64,000 nt of DNA from Verrucomicrobiales bacterium. Its GTDB lineage: Bacteria > Verrucomicrobiota > Verrucomicrobiia > Verrucomicrobiales > DEV007. Numbering within the stretch: the first letter of the stretch is position 1; every line of letters starts with the position of its first letter. The translations under genes were made by a program, and so were the position numbers. Below the pieces are notes generated by a model. That model was not told where the DNA came from. It was given only the letters and a program-made list of their open reading frames with translations, and did not search any database. Of this stretch, positions 26,419 through 37,244 are shown in pieces. The stretch is from contig JARGOD010000014.1 of NCBI GenBank assembly GCA_029210205.1, positions 1-64,000 of the forward strand, read 5' to 3'.

Positions 26419-27645
26419 ATGCAGGAAGCAGCCCCAAGGAAAAAACGACGTGTCAACGTTCGCACTCCGGAAGTGATGGAGCGAGTGCAGGCCGAGGTCG
26501 CCAATCACTACGAAAGTTCGATCGTTGAGCGAGTTAAGGCACTCGGAGGATTACTCACGATCGGCAATACGACGATCCGTCTCGCAAAGCAATTTGGCTT
26601 TTGTTATGGAGTTGAGCGCGCGATCGATCTTGCTTACGCGTCACGGCGGGTATTCCCGGAAAATCGCATCTTCCTCATCGGCGAGATTATTCACAATCCG
26701 GAAGTGAACCGTCAGCTTGAGGACATGAAGATTGTTTCGCTTCCATGGCGGGAGATGGATGAGCAGTATGACGATCTTGGTGAAAACGATGTTGTCATCG
26801 TCCCTGCGTTTGGAGCTCCGATTTCATTTATGGACAAGGTGGAATCGCAAGGTTGCCTCACCGTTGACACGACCTGCGGTGATGTGATGAAGGTCTGGAA
26901 GCGCGTCCGTGGTTTCGCGAAGGCGGGAGTCACCTCAATTATTCACGGTAAGGCAGATCACGAAGAGACTCGCGCAACGGCTTCACGCGCTGCCGGAGAA
27001 GATGGCAACGGGAACTTCCTCATCGTCCTGACTCTTGAAGATGTTGATTTTGTCTGTGATTACATTCGGGACGGAGGGGAGCGCGAAACATTCTTTCAGC
27101 GATTTGAGGGACGCATGTCTCCGGACTTTGACCCGGATGTCCATTTGCAGCAGGTTGGAGTTGCGAATCAAACAACGATGCTAAAGTCTGAAACTGAAGA
27201 GATTCAGCGTCGTGTCAGGGTGGCAATCGAAGCTCGCGACGAAGGATCCAACGAAAATTTTCTCGTTTTCGACACCATTTGTGGCGCCACACAAGAAAGG
27301 CAGGACGCGCTTTTCGAGCTTCTTAAGCACGAGATGAACATGCTTATCGTCGTGGGAGGATATAACAGCTCGAATACAACTCATCTCGTTGAAATCGGCG
27401 AAAAAGAATTGCCCACATTTTTCATTCGGAGTTCTGATTGCCTCGTTTCTCTGGAAGAAATCGTTCACTATGATCTTCATCAGGAAGAGGAAGTGACGAG
27501 CTATTCGGAAGTGTTTGAGAAGCAGGCAGAGGTTGTTATCGGGATCACCGCTGGTGCATCTTGCCCGAGTAATCTGATCGAAGACACCATCGTGAAAGTT
27601 TTCCAACTCCGAGGGATCTCTGAAGCAGCCGTCCGCGAGGCCTGA
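26419..27645 (+). CDS. ispH: 4-hydroxy-3-methylbut-2-enyl diphosphate reductase
   Basis: LAKQFGFCYGVERAIDLAY, IIHNPEVN, DTTCGDVMKVW, ITAGASCPSNLIEDTI. Confidence 0.95.
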   Translation: MQEAAPRKKRRVNVRTPEVMERVQAEVANHYESSIVERVKALGGLLTIGNTTIRLAKQFGFCYGVERAIDLAYASRRVFPENRIFLIGEIIHNPEVNRQLEDMKIVSLPWREMDEQYDDLGENDVVIVPAFGAPISFMDKVESQGCLTVDTTCGDVMKVWKRVRGFAKAGVTSIIHGKADHEETRATASRAAGEDGNGNFLIVLTLEDVDFVCDYIRDGGERETFFQRFEGRMSPDFDPDVHLQQVGVANQTTMLKSETEEIQRRVRVAIEARDEGSNENFLVFDTICGATQERQDALFELLKHEMNMLIVVGGYNSSNTTHLVEIGEKELPTFFIRSSDCLVSLEEIVHYDLHQEEEVTSYSEVFEKQAEVVIGITAGASCPSNLIEDTIVKVFQLRGISEAAVREA

Positions 27646-27649
27646 ATAC

Positions 27650-29113
27650 TCAGCGGAAGATTGTTTCGCTATCCGGGTAGAGAGTTTCAAAAACTTCAAT
27701 TAGAAGGATGCGGATTTGTTTCTCGAGAGGTTTTGTGAGTTCTCCCGGTTCAGACCCTATCCCGCCTCTCTTCCAGATTTTATTCCATGAATCCTTGTCG
27801 ATTTCGAGCTTAGCCTTAACAAGGTCCTGCCAACGGCCGGGATTGTTGACAGGGTCCTGCCAGGATCCTCTACCACGGCCGTAGTGAGAAATCGCAAGGT
27901 AAAGCATGATAATGGTTTCTACCTGATTAATGAAATGCGCTTCAGACCAGCGCACCATGTTTTGACCTGCCTGTGTTAGGTTGAAGCCGTAGGCGAGAGA
28001 GAAAGTTGTCGCTCCACCAAGAAGCATTCCAACAAGAGCGCCGCCGCCAAAAGTCATTCCTCCAGAAATTAAATCGGCTGAAAGTCCTCCGACCAAACCA
28101 CTCACAGCGCCACCAAAGGTGGCAAGCAATGATTCCTGAACGCTGCGCTTTACACTGAATTTATCGCCTGATGTTGCTTCCAGTCGCGAAGCTGTTTCTC
28201 CGTCGAGACCGTGAATTGAGATAAGTGAGTTGACTGTCTTCTGTGTCTCAGTAGCAAGCCGCTCGTACATTCTTTGTTGAATCTGCTCGAGTTCTTTTCG
28301 GTGTTCTTTCCGGTCGAGAATCTGCTTTTTGACTTTCTCAAGCAACCCTTCCTCCGGGAGAGGTTCGATATCACTCAGTGAAAATTGAGCCAGTTTGGCG
28401 ATTTTCTCAACTGACTGGTCAAAAATCTTGAGGTTGCGTTCCAACCAGGCCTTTTGAAGGTGCCTCGCGGTTTTTCGCTTCTTCCCATCGAGCACTTCTG
28501 AAGCTTTTCCTAAAATGTCGTGTTCCTGAGTCCAGCTTCGGGTGAACGCATCAAGAGTCGAAACGCTTTTCACCATCGAATACTTTGACAAGTGGCTACG
28601 CCATTCGGCTTCATTGAGGCGATCCTGTTCTTCATCAGGCGCACCAGTTTGATTCAGAAACACGAGAACGGGTTTCTCAATCCACTCGATAACTTCGATC
28701 TCCAAATCGACATAACTCAGGGCATGAGGAGATTGAGATGCATCAACGAGGTAGAGAACCACATCAGCGTCTGACTGGACATTCCGGACTGCTTCCTGAC
28801 TGCACCACAAAGATTTGTCCTGCGTACGATCCCATACCTGATGTAAAATCCAGCCGATAGGGTTTTTGCTGGCGCGGAGCCGTTTCGCGAGCTTGGCAAG
28901 GTTCGATCCAAATCCCGGCGTATCCCACAGTCTGGCAAGGAGGCCATCAGATTCGATGAGAACGAATGATTCCGGAATGACCGTGACATGGGCGCTGTCA
29001 GCCACTTCCCCGACATCGCGCCGCAATAGTGTGCGGGCCAATGCGGTCTTTCCTACATTGGTGTGTGAAATCAGGCTGAGCACTACTTGTTGATCGGACG
29101 GATTCTCGCTCAT
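27650..29113 (-). CDS. DUF3482-type GTPase
   Basis: LISHTNVGKTALARTLLRRDVGEV P-loop, LWDTPGFG, LNQTGAPD. Confidence 0.82.
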   Translation of the reverse strand: MSENPSDQQVVLSLISHTNVGKTALARTLLRRDVGEVADSAHVTVIPESFVLIESDGLLARLWDTPGFGSNLAKLAKRLRASKNPIGWILHQVWDRTQDKSLWCSQEAVRNVQSDADVVLYLVDASQSPHALSYVDLEIEVIEWIEKPVLVFLNQTGAPDEEQDRLNEAEWRSHLSKYSMVKSVSTLDAFTRSWTQEHDILGKASEVLDGKKRKTARHLQKAWLERNLKIFDQSVEKIAKLAQFSLSDIEPLPEEGLLEKVKKQILDRKEHRKELEQIQQRMYERLATETQKTVNSLISIHGLDGETASRLEATSGDKFSVKRSVQESLLATFGGAVSGLVGGLSADLISGGMTFGGGALVGMLLGGATTFSLAYGFNLTQAGQNMVRWSEAHFINQVETIIMLYLAISHYGRGRGSWQDPVNNPGRWQDLVKAKLEIDKDSWNKIWKRGGIGSEPGELTKPLEKQIRILLIEVFETLYPDSETIFR

Positions 29114-30561
29114 GTGGTAGTGACTTCAGAAGGTTTTGAAGTCGTCGTCATAACGAAGTCGACGTTTACGGTTTCGAATAAATTTTTCCATGCCTTCAAT
29201 CGCGCATCCTTTCTTTCCTCGCCATCACGGAGCTCGTGCATCTTCCGGTCAAAAGACGAGGTTTCAAGAAGAGCGATCCGAACCGGGCTGCCCGATTGTT
29301 CTGACAGAGTTCCGTAGAGTGCCAGATGTGTTTCCTTCTCCGGGGTTGATGAGAATTCGAATAAAGGGATGCATTCCCCACTGAGTCCGGACACCGGCCC
29401 CTCTTCTTCTCCAAACGGAACAGCGGCCATCCAATTGACCTCGATTGGTTTTTCAAAATGTTCCTCAAGTGTTCGGATAATCTGGCGCCGCGATCCTTCA
29501 GATGGGGATACGGGGTAGGGAAGTATGTTGATGGTGAGGGAATTGCCCGTTGAAACTGCAAGGAGGTGTTCGTAGTAACCCGGTGAAACTGATCTGAACG
29601 GTAGAGTGCGTTCGAGTCGATTGGCTTTCATTCTCCAGAAAAACCCTAGCAATGCTCTCGGGATGACTACGAAGAGCGCAATGGTGATTCCATACCAATG
29701 AATCCATCGAGCTGCATTTTCGCCCGCCGTGGCGGCCTCTCCCGCCTGCCAATGAATTCTGTCGAGTGCTTCCACCGATGGGATTGTCTGACCTGTGAGC
29801 GCAGTGGCCGGGCCGAGAACCAAATTTAGAAACGGTCGAAGTTGAGCACTTTCCGAAAAGAAGGTGCTTTCCCAAACAGCACGATATTCATTTGCGAGGC
29901 CGTTGACATACATCCCCGCGACCGCTGCCGCAGCAAGGAGCATAGCGGTGGTGTGAAAAATAGACTTCAGTCTCGCACCGACCGTCGGAGCGTTAAGCTT
30001 TCTCCAGCGTTTTTCAAAAATTACCCGGGACCCCTCCATTGGATTTCTCTCCACCGAATCAGATGCGGGAACGTTTGAAATAGGTGCCTGCAAAAGATCA
30101 ACAAGCGCAGCGGTCTTTCCACTATCATTCAGCGACTGCCTTCTACCAAAGAGAAGTGCAATCTCGCGAACGTAGACAAAGAGGCTCCAAACCATAATGC
30201 CTAGCAGCGGGAATGAGAGAATATTGATTCGTTTTTCCGGGCCAAGTTGATTGGTTAGGAATCCTGCAATCGCGGCACAGATGAACATCGCAAGAGCAAA
30301 AAGTCCGAGCCGATGCCTTGAAGGGAGTTGTCCAGCCCATTTACTGGCTTCGGGAAAGCGAGAGGTTAACCGAATTAACAGAATCTCCGCTCGACGCGCC
30401 AGAAATGTATTTTCCTCGCTGTTCCCTGCCGTTTCCGGAAGCGGCGCCCCGGCGTTCGAAGCTGCCTCGCGATAGTCAGAGTCATCAAGGAGAGCCCCAT
30501 TTTCATCGGACTGCTCAATTGCCTGGAGTGCTACGATCCTGCGGGTATCTTCCGATTTCAT
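29110..30561 (-). CDS. DUF2868-type membrane protein
   Basis: Multiple TMs, 4-nt overlap with the downstream DUF3482 GTPase, known family pairing. Confidence 0.75.
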   Translation of the reverse strand: MKSEDTRRIVALQAIEQSDENGALLDDSDYREAASNAGAPLPETAGNSEENTFLARRAEILLIRLTSRFPEASKWAGQLPSRHRLGLFALAMFICAAIAGFLTNQLGPEKRINILSFPLLGIMVWSLFVYVREIALLFGRRQSLNDSGKTAALVDLLQAPISNVPASDSVERNPMEGSRVIFEKRWRKLNAPTVGARLKSIFHTTAMLLAAAAVAGMYVNGLANEYRAVWESTFFSESAQLRPFLNLVLGPATALTGQTIPSVEALDRIHWQAGEAATAGENAARWIHWYGITIALFVVIPRALLGFFWRMKANRLERTLPFRSVSPGYYEHLLAVSTGNSLTINILPYPVSPSEGSRRQIIRTLEEHFEKPIEVNWMAAVPFGEEEGPVSGLSGECIPLFEFSSTPEKETHLALYGTLSEQSGSPVRIALLETSSFDRKMHELRDGEERKDARLKAWKNLFETVNVDFVMTTTSKPSEVTTT

Positions 30562-30578
30562 GCCGGGTCGAAGTGCGA

Positions 30579-31103
30579 TTAGAGAGATGAAGGTTGATCT
30601 GCGATCGCCGTAACACGGCTGGGATCTTTGGCGTAAAAGTGGGCCATCCCGATGGCGAGGGCATCTGCTGCATCAAGGGGAGGAGTCTCCTTCAGCCCGA
30701 GAAGGGCTCGAATCATGAAGGCGACTTGCTGTTTGTCTGCCGCTCCTTTTCCGACGACAGCTTGCTTTACTCTCTTTGGAGCGTATTCAAAAACTTCCAT
30801 TCCATGTTCGGCTGCGGCAATAATCGCGGCGCCGCGGGCGGCTCCCATCGTGATGGCTGTTTTGAAGCTCTGAACGTAGATAATTCCCTCAACCGCGCAC
30901 ACCTCAGGCTGATGCTCGCGAATTACATCGTTCAATTGTTCCCGGATCGAGACGAGGCAGCTCGACTGCCGAAGCTTCGGAGCATTGGTGATCACACCAT
31001 AGTCTAAGGCCCGGTAGACCGGTTTCCGACCTGCTTCATGAAAGCAGTCGATGACGGCATAACCAGTTTTCCGCAATGCCGGGTCGATGGAGAGAACACG
31101 CAC
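30579..31103 (-). CDS. ruvC: crossover junction endodeoxyribonuclease RuvC
   Basis: MRVLSIDPALRKTGYAVID; AVEGIIYVQSFKTAITMGAARGAAI; DAADALAIGMAH. Confidence 0.93.
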   Translation of the reverse strand: MRVLSIDPALRKTGYAVIDCFHEAGRKPVYRALDYGVITNAPKLRQSSCLVSIREQLNDVIREHQPEVCAVEGIIYVQSFKTAITMGAARGAAIIAAAEHGMEVFEYAPKRVKQAVVGKGAADKQQVAFMIRALLGLKETPPLDAADALAIGMAHFYAKDPSRVTAIADQPSSL

Positions 31104-31186
31104 AGACCGAAGTTACACCGAAAATCAGGAGAGGCACTCGTTTCGTGAATCAAGAAAGAATGATTTACGGATAGCAGATTCGGCTC

Positions 31187-32182
31187 TCAGTAGATCCTGA
31201 CGTTAGCGTCTCGCCGGAGCTTGGTGAGCCAAGTCTCGAGCTTTTTCTGCTGCTTCTCGACCGTGAGCCTCTTGCTCACTTCATCCTTCAATTCGTCAAA
31301 CGAAGGGACCTTCTGACCGACACGGCTGTCCACTTTGATGATGCGCCAGTGTGTCCCGTCGTCCATAGGCGGGCTAACCTGTCCAGACCCCATTGAGTAG
31401 GCTGCCTGGGTCAGACCGGAGTTTAGTTGGTTTCGCCCGATAACTCCGATATAACCGCCTTTGTCAGCATAGCTGTCTGCCGAATACTCTTTGGCAAGAC
31501 TGCCGAAATCTGCACCGCTTCGAAGTCTGCTTTGAACGTTTTTCATGATTGCCTCCTGCTGAGAGGGCGAGCTTTCCGGGGTCTCCTTGGGAATCGACAT
31601 GATTCGGATCTTGGGTTGGCCATCGCTGGCAAAATCACCTTTAATCTCCTCGTACTTGCGGCGAAGCTCCCACGGAGTATTAGGGATGGCATCTTTACCG
31701 GTCTTCTCAGAGCGGATCGCCTGCACGGCAATGTTTTCCTCCTGAACATCGCGAAACTGAGAAATGGTCATTCCGCTCTTATTGAGGTCGGCGACAAATT
31801 TATCGTAGTCCCCTTCGTAGCGGCCATCGACAAACCGATTTACCGACTCGTCAATATACTGCTCTTTTATCACGCCACCCAAAGTTTTGAATTCGGAAAG
31901 GATCAGCTTCCGATCAATGAGATCATCGAGGGCTCGTTCCTCCATTTTGCGAATCTCGCGCGTTGCTTCAGAACGGCCTACCATCCCGTTGTTTCCCATT
32001 ACCCAAACCTGAACCTGAGTCCGAACCGCCTGATCAACCATGTTCTGGGTAATTGGCTCTCCGTTCACGACGGCTTTGAGTTGGTTCAATACAACGGGCT
32101 CGGCGCAAGCGGTAGACAGGCTGGCGACAATAAAGGTTCCTAGTAGAATCACTGAGTTCGGGTTCGATTTTCTAAGATTCAT
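31187..32182 (-). CDS. SurA-like periplasmic peptidylprolyl isomerase
   Basis: SurA_N-like region plus parvulin domain (FGSLAKEYSADSYADKGGYIGVIGRNQLNSGLTQAAYSMGSGQVSPPM). Confidence 0.87.
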   Translation of the reverse strand: MNLRKSNPNSVILLGTFIVASLSTACAEPVVLNQLKAVVNGEPITQNMVDQAVRTQVQVWVMGNNGMVGRSEATREIRKMEERALDDLIDRKLILSEFKTLGGVIKEQYIDESVNRFVDGRYEGDYDKFVADLNKSGMTISQFRDVQEENIAVQAIRSEKTGKDAIPNTPWELRRKYEEIKGDFASDGQPKIRIMSIPKETPESSPSQQEAIMKNVQSRLRSGADFGSLAKEYSADSYADKGGYIGVIGRNQLNSGLTQAAYSMGSGQVSPPMDDGTHWRIIKVDSRVGQKVPSFDELKDEVSKRLTVEKQQKKLETWLTKLRRDANVRIY

Positions 32183-32219
32183 GAGAAAGGGGTCTTTAGG
32201 GAATGAAACGCAGTTGAGG

Positions 32220-35200
32220 CTATAAGTCTAGAACCCAGTCGAGGGCGGACTCAAGCCATTCCTCCTCGTCGTCTCCGATTAAACGGGGGAATCTACCGTT
32301 TATTTGAATGTATTTCCCGTTCTTATTGAGTTTAAGCTTTCGATCCTGAATTTCAATCGAGCTGCAACCTTTGAGCGCTGCGCGAATTTTCACTTCGGTG
32401 CAGATGAGAAGGTTTTCCACTGGAGCCGGGATGCGACCAAAACGGTCGGACCAGATCTCCCTGAGCCGTTCAAGATCTTCAACCCGGCTTGATTCTGCGA
32501 GTTCACGATACGCGGTGATGCGAAGTTTCGCTTCCGGCATGTAGTTGCCGGGAACGAAGGCAGGGAGGCAGTTGTCGGGTGACTTCTGGAAATGGGACTC
32601 GTTCGTGCAAAGGAAGTCGATGTGAAAAGAGGCATCGATTCGATCACCAACCGGCTCGCCTTTCAGTTTAGCGACGGATTGTTTCAAAAGCTGACAGTAG
32701 AGGTCGAATCCAATCGCCGCGATGTGTCCACTTTGTTGTGTCCCAAGAAGATTACCTGCACCGCGAATCTCAAGATCCCGCATCGCGATTTTGAATCCCG
32801 CCCCGAGCGACGAATACTGCTTGATCGCGTTGATACGTTTGCGCGCATCGCCAACAGTCAAGAGGTCAGGTGGCAGCATCAGATAAGCGTAAGCCCGCCT
32901 ATCGGCCCGGCCGACACGTCCACGAATTTGGTAGAGGTCGGCCAGCCCGAAGCGATCCGCCCGATCAATCATGATCGTATTCGCGTTCGGAATGTCGACG
33001 CCGCTTTCAATGATCGTCGTGCAGACGAGGACATCGAATTCGCCCTTGATGAACCGTGACATGACATCCTCAAGTTCCTCGTCGCCCATCTGTCCATGAC
33101 CGACTTCGACCCTGGCACCGGGCACAAGGTCTTCGATGCGACGCTTCATTCCCCGAATTGATTTCACCCTGTTGTGTAGAAAGAAGACCTGTCCCTGCCT
33201 GGCGATCTCTTTCTCTATCGCCGACCGGATGATCCGCTCATCGTAGGGACAGATAGTGGTCGCGACAGGGCGTCTGCTTGCCGGCGGAGTGTCAATCACT
33301 GACATTTCGCGGACTCCCATCATCGAAAGGTAAAGCGTCCGTGGAATCGGGGTAGCTGAGAGCGTGAGAACATCGACGAAGCGCCAGAGTTCCTTGAAGC
33401 GTTCCTTATGCGTCACGCCAAAGCGTTGTTCTTCATCGACCACGACCAGGCCGAGATCCTTAAAGACAACATCCTTGGAAATGATTCGGTGTGTGCCGAT
33501 CACGATATCGACATTGCCCGTCGCGAGATTCTGCAGGGTCTGACGTTGCTCAGCGGTTGTTCGGTATCGGCTCAGAGTTTCAATTTTGACGGGGAAGTCC
33601 GACATCCGCTCGCGGAAATTCAGGTAGTGTTGTTCCGCTAACACCGTCGTAGGCACCAACATAGCAACCTGCTTCCCCGACATGACCGCTTTGAAGGCCG
33701 CCCGGATCGCGACCTCAGTTTTTCCGAAACCAACATCACCGCAGATGAGCCGATCCATCGGACGGGGGCTTTCCATGTCCTGTTTCGCATCCTCAATCGC
33801 ACGAAGCTGATCCGGCGTTTCTTTGTAGATAAAGGCGTTTTCGAATTCCCACTGCCACTTATTATCCGGGGTGTGTGCATATCCGCGGTGTGATTCCCGT
33901 TCTGCCTGGATCGAAAGCAGCCGCGCTGCGTAATCCATGATCGAGTTTTCAGCGGTCTTACGCAGTCTCGCCCATCGTTTATCTCCAAGTTTTGAGAGCT
34001 TGGGTGCCTTTTTTCCAGATCCGATGTATCGGGAAACGAGATGAGCTTGCTCCAGCGGAACATAGAGTCTTGCCTGCTCATCGTACTCGATTTCAAGAAC
34101 CTCTTCTTTCCCGTCGGGTGTATCCTTCGACTTAATGCCCCGGAATTTTCCGATTCCATAGTCAATATGGACCACAAGATCTCCGTAATTGTATTCGCGA
34201 AGACTGCTGACTTGCTGACTCGACTCCCGCTCTTTGGCGAGACGGTAGCGGCGTTGAACTCTCTGATTTTGGTAGCGGCCGAAAATCTCTGCGTCACTCA
34301 GCACTGCGATCTTAGCGTCCGGAATCGTGAAGCCGCGACTCAGGTTTCCGATCACCGGTTTGAGGAAGCCGTCGTCCCAGGCGTTCTCGAAAACCAGCTC
34401 CGCGAAACGCTCTTTTTCCCCATCGGAATGAAATGCCATGAGAACATTCCATTTCTCTTTTCGCCAGTCCTTGAGCTGACGTGAAAATTCATCACGCTTT
34501 GCCTCCTGGAGAATGAAATCACCAGCTCCGAACTCTCCGAGAGGATTGTCGTAACAGGCGCCCGAAAAATTTTCTACTTCTCCATCGGGGGAGGTTGTGA
34601 CTCCTGATGAAAGAATGACGTGAGCGAGCTCTGTTTCACATTCGACAGCGATGACGAGATCCGACTCCCCAAGGTAATCAGAGATCCGTCCAGTGTGTTC
34701 AAGATTGGCTTCGCTCAGTAGGATATCGCAGTTCTGCACCTTTCGGATCGAAGTCTGAGAGTCGATGTCGAATTCACGGATGGATTCAATTTCGCGATCA
34801 AAAAGCTCGATGCGGACCGGGTGAAGTGACTGCCACGAAAAGACGTCCACAATACCTCCGCGCAGAGCATACTGTCCCCGCTGATAAACTTGAGCCTCCT
34901 GATCATAGCCTGCTTCTTCGAGCGATTCGGCCAGTTTGGTGAGATCTAGCTCATCCCCGACTTTCATCAGTTCAGCCTGCCTTGAAAGCGTTCCCGGAGG
35001 CGGGGCAACTTCGTCGAGAGCATCGCGAGTCAATACGATGACGGGACCTTCAGAAGCGAGGATTGATTCGTGTAGCTCTTTCAGGACAGCGAGGCGTTCC
35101 GCCGCTGACTCCGGGTCCGGCAAAGACTCCTCGAACCCTGCCCACTCATACTCGGGAAGGAAAAGCGCTGATTCTCCCCATGAACCGAGTTCGGTTTGCA

Positions 35201-35447
35201 TGACTTCCTGCGCTTTAACCTGAGAACAGACCACCCAAATCGCTGCATCAGGCTTCCCGGACTCACGAAACGCATTGATGGCAGCCGCGACATAGAGCGG
35301 TTGCCCGGCTTCGGAGACATGATCAAAACAGGAAGGACTTTCGGGGGTGGCTAGCCCCACCGCTCTCAGAGCAGAAAACAGAGACGGACTGCGGTGCAGA
35401 GAAGGGATTAAGGCATCAAGCGCCTCATTTTGGGTCAAATTCTTCAA
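32220..35447 (-). CDS. mfd: transcription-repair coupling factor
   Basis: CarD-type RID ([17 protein letters not shown]), helicase [39 protein letters not shown]-terminus. Confidence 0.96.
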   Translation of the reverse strand: MKNLTQNEALDALIPSLHRSPSLFSALRAVGLATPESPSCFDHVSEAGQPLYVAAAINAFRESGKPDAAIWVVCSQVKAQEVMQTELGSWGESALFLPEYEWAGFEESLPDPESAAERLAVLKELHESILASEGPVIVLTRDALDEVAPPPGTLSRQAELMKVGDELDLTKLAESLEEAGYDQEAQVYQRGQYALRGGIVDVFSWQSLHPVRIELFDREIESIREFDIDSQTSIRKVQNCDILLSEANLEHTGRISDYLGESDLVIAVECETELAHVILSSGVTTSPDGEVENFSGACYDNPLGEFGAGDFILQEAKRDEFSRQLKDWRKEKWNVLMAFHSDGEKERFAELVFENAWDDGFLKPVIGNLSRGFTIPDAKIAVLSDAEIFGRYQNQRVQRRYRLAKERESSQQVSSLREYNYGDLVVHIDYGIGKFRGIKSKDTPDGKEEVLEIEYDEQARLYVPLEQAHLVSRYIGSGKKAPKLSKLGDKRWARLRKTAENSIMDYAARLLSIQAERESHRGYAHTPDNKWQWEFENAFIYKETPDQLRAIEDAKQDMESPRPMDRLICGDVGFGKTEVAIRAAFKAVMSGKQVAMLVPTTVLAEQHYLNFRERMSDFPVKIETLSRYRTTAEQRQTLQNLATGNVDIVIGTHRIISKDVVFKDLGLVVVDEEQRFGVTHKERFKELWRFVDVLTLSATPIPRTLYLSMMGVREMSVIDTPPASRRPVATTICPYDERIIRSAIEKEIARQGQVFFLHNRVKSIRGMKRRIEDLVPGARVEVGHGQMGDEELEDVMSRFIKGEFDVLVCTTIIESGVDIPNANTIMIDRADRFGLADLYQIRGRVGRADRRAYAYLMLPPDLLTVGDARKRINAIKQYSSLGAGFKIAMRDLEIRGAGNLLGTQQSGHIAAIGFDLYCQLLKQSVAKLKGEPVGDRIDASFHIDFLCTNESHFQKSPDNCLPAFVPGNYMPEAKLRITAYRELAESSRVEDLERLREIWSDRFGRIPAPVENLLICTEVKIRAALKGCSSIEIQDRKLKLNKNGKYIQINGRFPRLIGDDEEEWLESALDWVLDL

Positions 35448-35690
35448 GGAACGGCAAACTAAAGCAAAGCGTCGGGATAAAAACCGGAATTCCTTGGCGA
35501 TTCGGCAGGCAAATCAGAAATAAAGGAATCCGGCGCGAATAGATTCATTGCAAGGATGAGTCCCACGATTGGGAAAACTCGCCTCAACTTCCCGTAAATT
35601 ACTGAATTCTTTCTAAAAATTATGAGAAAATTGCAATTTTGTAATTTCATTCTTGCAAAAAGGGGCCCTCAGCGTATTTTTGGTATGCAC

Positions 35691-35927
35691 ATGGCAAAGG
35701 AAGAAACCGCTTTAGCTGATCGCGCGAAACGCGCTCGTCGTATCGTAAAAAACCCAACTTTGTATAAAGTTTGTATGGGTTGTGACTCGATCGTCGCCTC
35801 TAAGGTGAATATCTGCCCGAATTGCCACGCTTATCGCTTCGAAATCCGAGAGGATTTCGTTGTCGCGCAGGCCAAGGCGCTTTCGACACGGGAACAAAAC
35901 TCTGTCGTCGCCGAAGATTTGATGTGA
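35691..35927 (+). CDS. small zinc-ribbon protein
   Basis: VCMGCDSIVASKVNICPNCHAYRFE (CxxC...CxxC). Confidence 0.65.
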   Translation: MAKEETALADRAKRARRIVKNPTLYKVCMGCDSIVASKVNICPNCHAYRFEIREDFVVAQAKALSTREQNSVVAEDLM

Positions 35928-36025
35928 TCGCATCAATTGTTGGGTGAATAAGAATTTCCTTGCAAACGGCTAACTTCCAGCCACCTTACCGACCTCGCAG
36001 ATTTCTCGAAATCAGCGAACTTTTT

Positions 36026-36107
36026 GGGTAGATTCCGGAGCGGTCAAACGGGGCAGACTGTAAATCTGCTGGCTACGCCTTCGAAGGTTCGAATCCTTCT
36101 CTGCCCA
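36026..36107 (+). tRNA. tRNA-Tyr (GTA)
   Basis: GGGTAGA/TCTGCCC acceptor, GCAGA CTGTAAA TCTGC anticodon arm, long class II variable arm, GGTTCGAATCC T-arm. Confidence 0.93.
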
Positions 36108-36114
36108 TTCTTTT

Positions 36115-36153
36115 AAAAGGCCTCAGCCAAGCATTTCTTGGCTGAGGCCTTTT
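36115..36153 (+). terminator. terminator downstream of tRNA-Tyr
   Basis: Perfect 17-bp stem AAAAGGCCTCAGCCAAG/CTTGGCTGAGGCCTTTT. Confidence 0.85.
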
Positions 36154-36248
36154 AACGTACTTGGAAAGACGTCATCTTCTTCGACGAGACATGAGAAGCG
36201 TCATGAACAAGAGATTGATTTTTGTGAGGCTCAGATCAAACTAGCAAC

Positions 36249-36473
36249 ATGAAGTGTTTTGTTTTTGCTCTTTTTCCCGCTCTCTTTCTGGCCTCATGTA
36301 TAACTCCGGACTCTGCCGAGTTGGAAAATACGATCGAAGTTCAGGATGAAAAAATGTGGGAACGTGCCGAAAAATCACGTGTCCGGAAAGAGACTTGGGA
36401 CCGGAAATGGGAGTCATACTCAGATCGTCAAGATGCCAAGTATGACGCCTGGATAGACAGTGCTTTTGACTGA
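36249..36473 (+). CDS. small putative lipoprotein
   Basis: MKCFVFALFPALFLASC lipobox. Confidence 0.6.
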   Translation: MKCFVFALFPALFLASCITPDSAELENTIEVQDEKMWERAEKSRVRKETWDRKWESYSDRQDAKYDAWIDSAFD

Positions 36474-36566
36474 TCGCGGACCTTCTTCCGAGCGGTGTCA
36501 GACTTAAGCGACGTCGGGATAGATGGTGGTGAAAAGTAGTCCCCAATGTGGAAGGAGCGGTTCCAC

Positions 36567-37133
36567 TCAATCTTTTTCCTGCTCCTCCTTCGTGTCTTCT
36601 GCGGCGACGAATTTAAGAACCGTTCCGTTGATGCAGTAGCGCTTATCGGTCGGAGTTTCAAATCCCTCTCCTTCAAAGACATGACCGAGGTGACCTTCGC
36701 AAATCTTGCAGGTCACTTCAGTGCGGGCGTAGCCGAGGTGATAGTCGGTTGTGTATTTCACGTTTTTGGCTTTGGCGGGGTCGTAGAATGAGGGCCAGCC
36801 GCAGTTTGAATCAAATTTCTCAGTCGAGGTGAAAAGCTCGGCGTTGCACCCGGCGCAATAGTAGGTCCCGGCTCCCTGCTTTTTGAACTCTTTGTAGACA
36901 TCACCATTGGCCCGTTCGGTGCCGTCTTCGCGGAGGATGCGATATTGCTCCGGAGTCAGCTCTTTTTTCCACTCTTCATCGGTCTTTTTCACGGGGGCGG
37001 TTGGCTGCTCGGGTGCTTTCTCCATGACTTCGATGATGGTTTCTTTCTTCGCTTTGGATTCGTCAGCGCAGGCGAAAAAGGTGCTGGCAGCGATGAAGCA
37101 GCCAAGGACACCGGAAAAAATGATGGTCTTCAT
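36567..37133 (-). CDS. msrB: peptide-methionine (R)-S-oxide reductase, exported
   Basis: YYCAGCNAELF, GWPSFYDP, EVTCKICEGHLGHVFEGEG, KRYCINGTVLKF; signal peptide from 37133. Confidence 0.93.
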   Translation of the reverse strand: MKTIIFSGVLGCFIAASTFFACADESKAKKETIIEVMEKAPEQPTAPVKKTDEEWKKELTPEQYRILREDGTERANGDVYKEFKKQGAGTYYCAGCNAELFTSTEKFDSNCGWPSFYDPAKAKNVKYTTDYHLGYARTEVTCKICEGHLGHVFEGEGFETPTDKRYCINGTVLKFVAAEDTKEEQEKD

Positions 37134-37244
37134 GGAATAAGGATAGCGGATGGCCGGTGTCGGGTCAAAGGCGCGATCATCACGCAAACATCACCGCGAT
37201 CGCTGTCTTGACGTGTGCGCATCGATGTAGTGCGCTGTTACCCT

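Noticed and set aside
33638-34297. 219-aa minus-strand ORF
   Set aside because: Out-of-frame ORF inside mfd; no recognisable domain.
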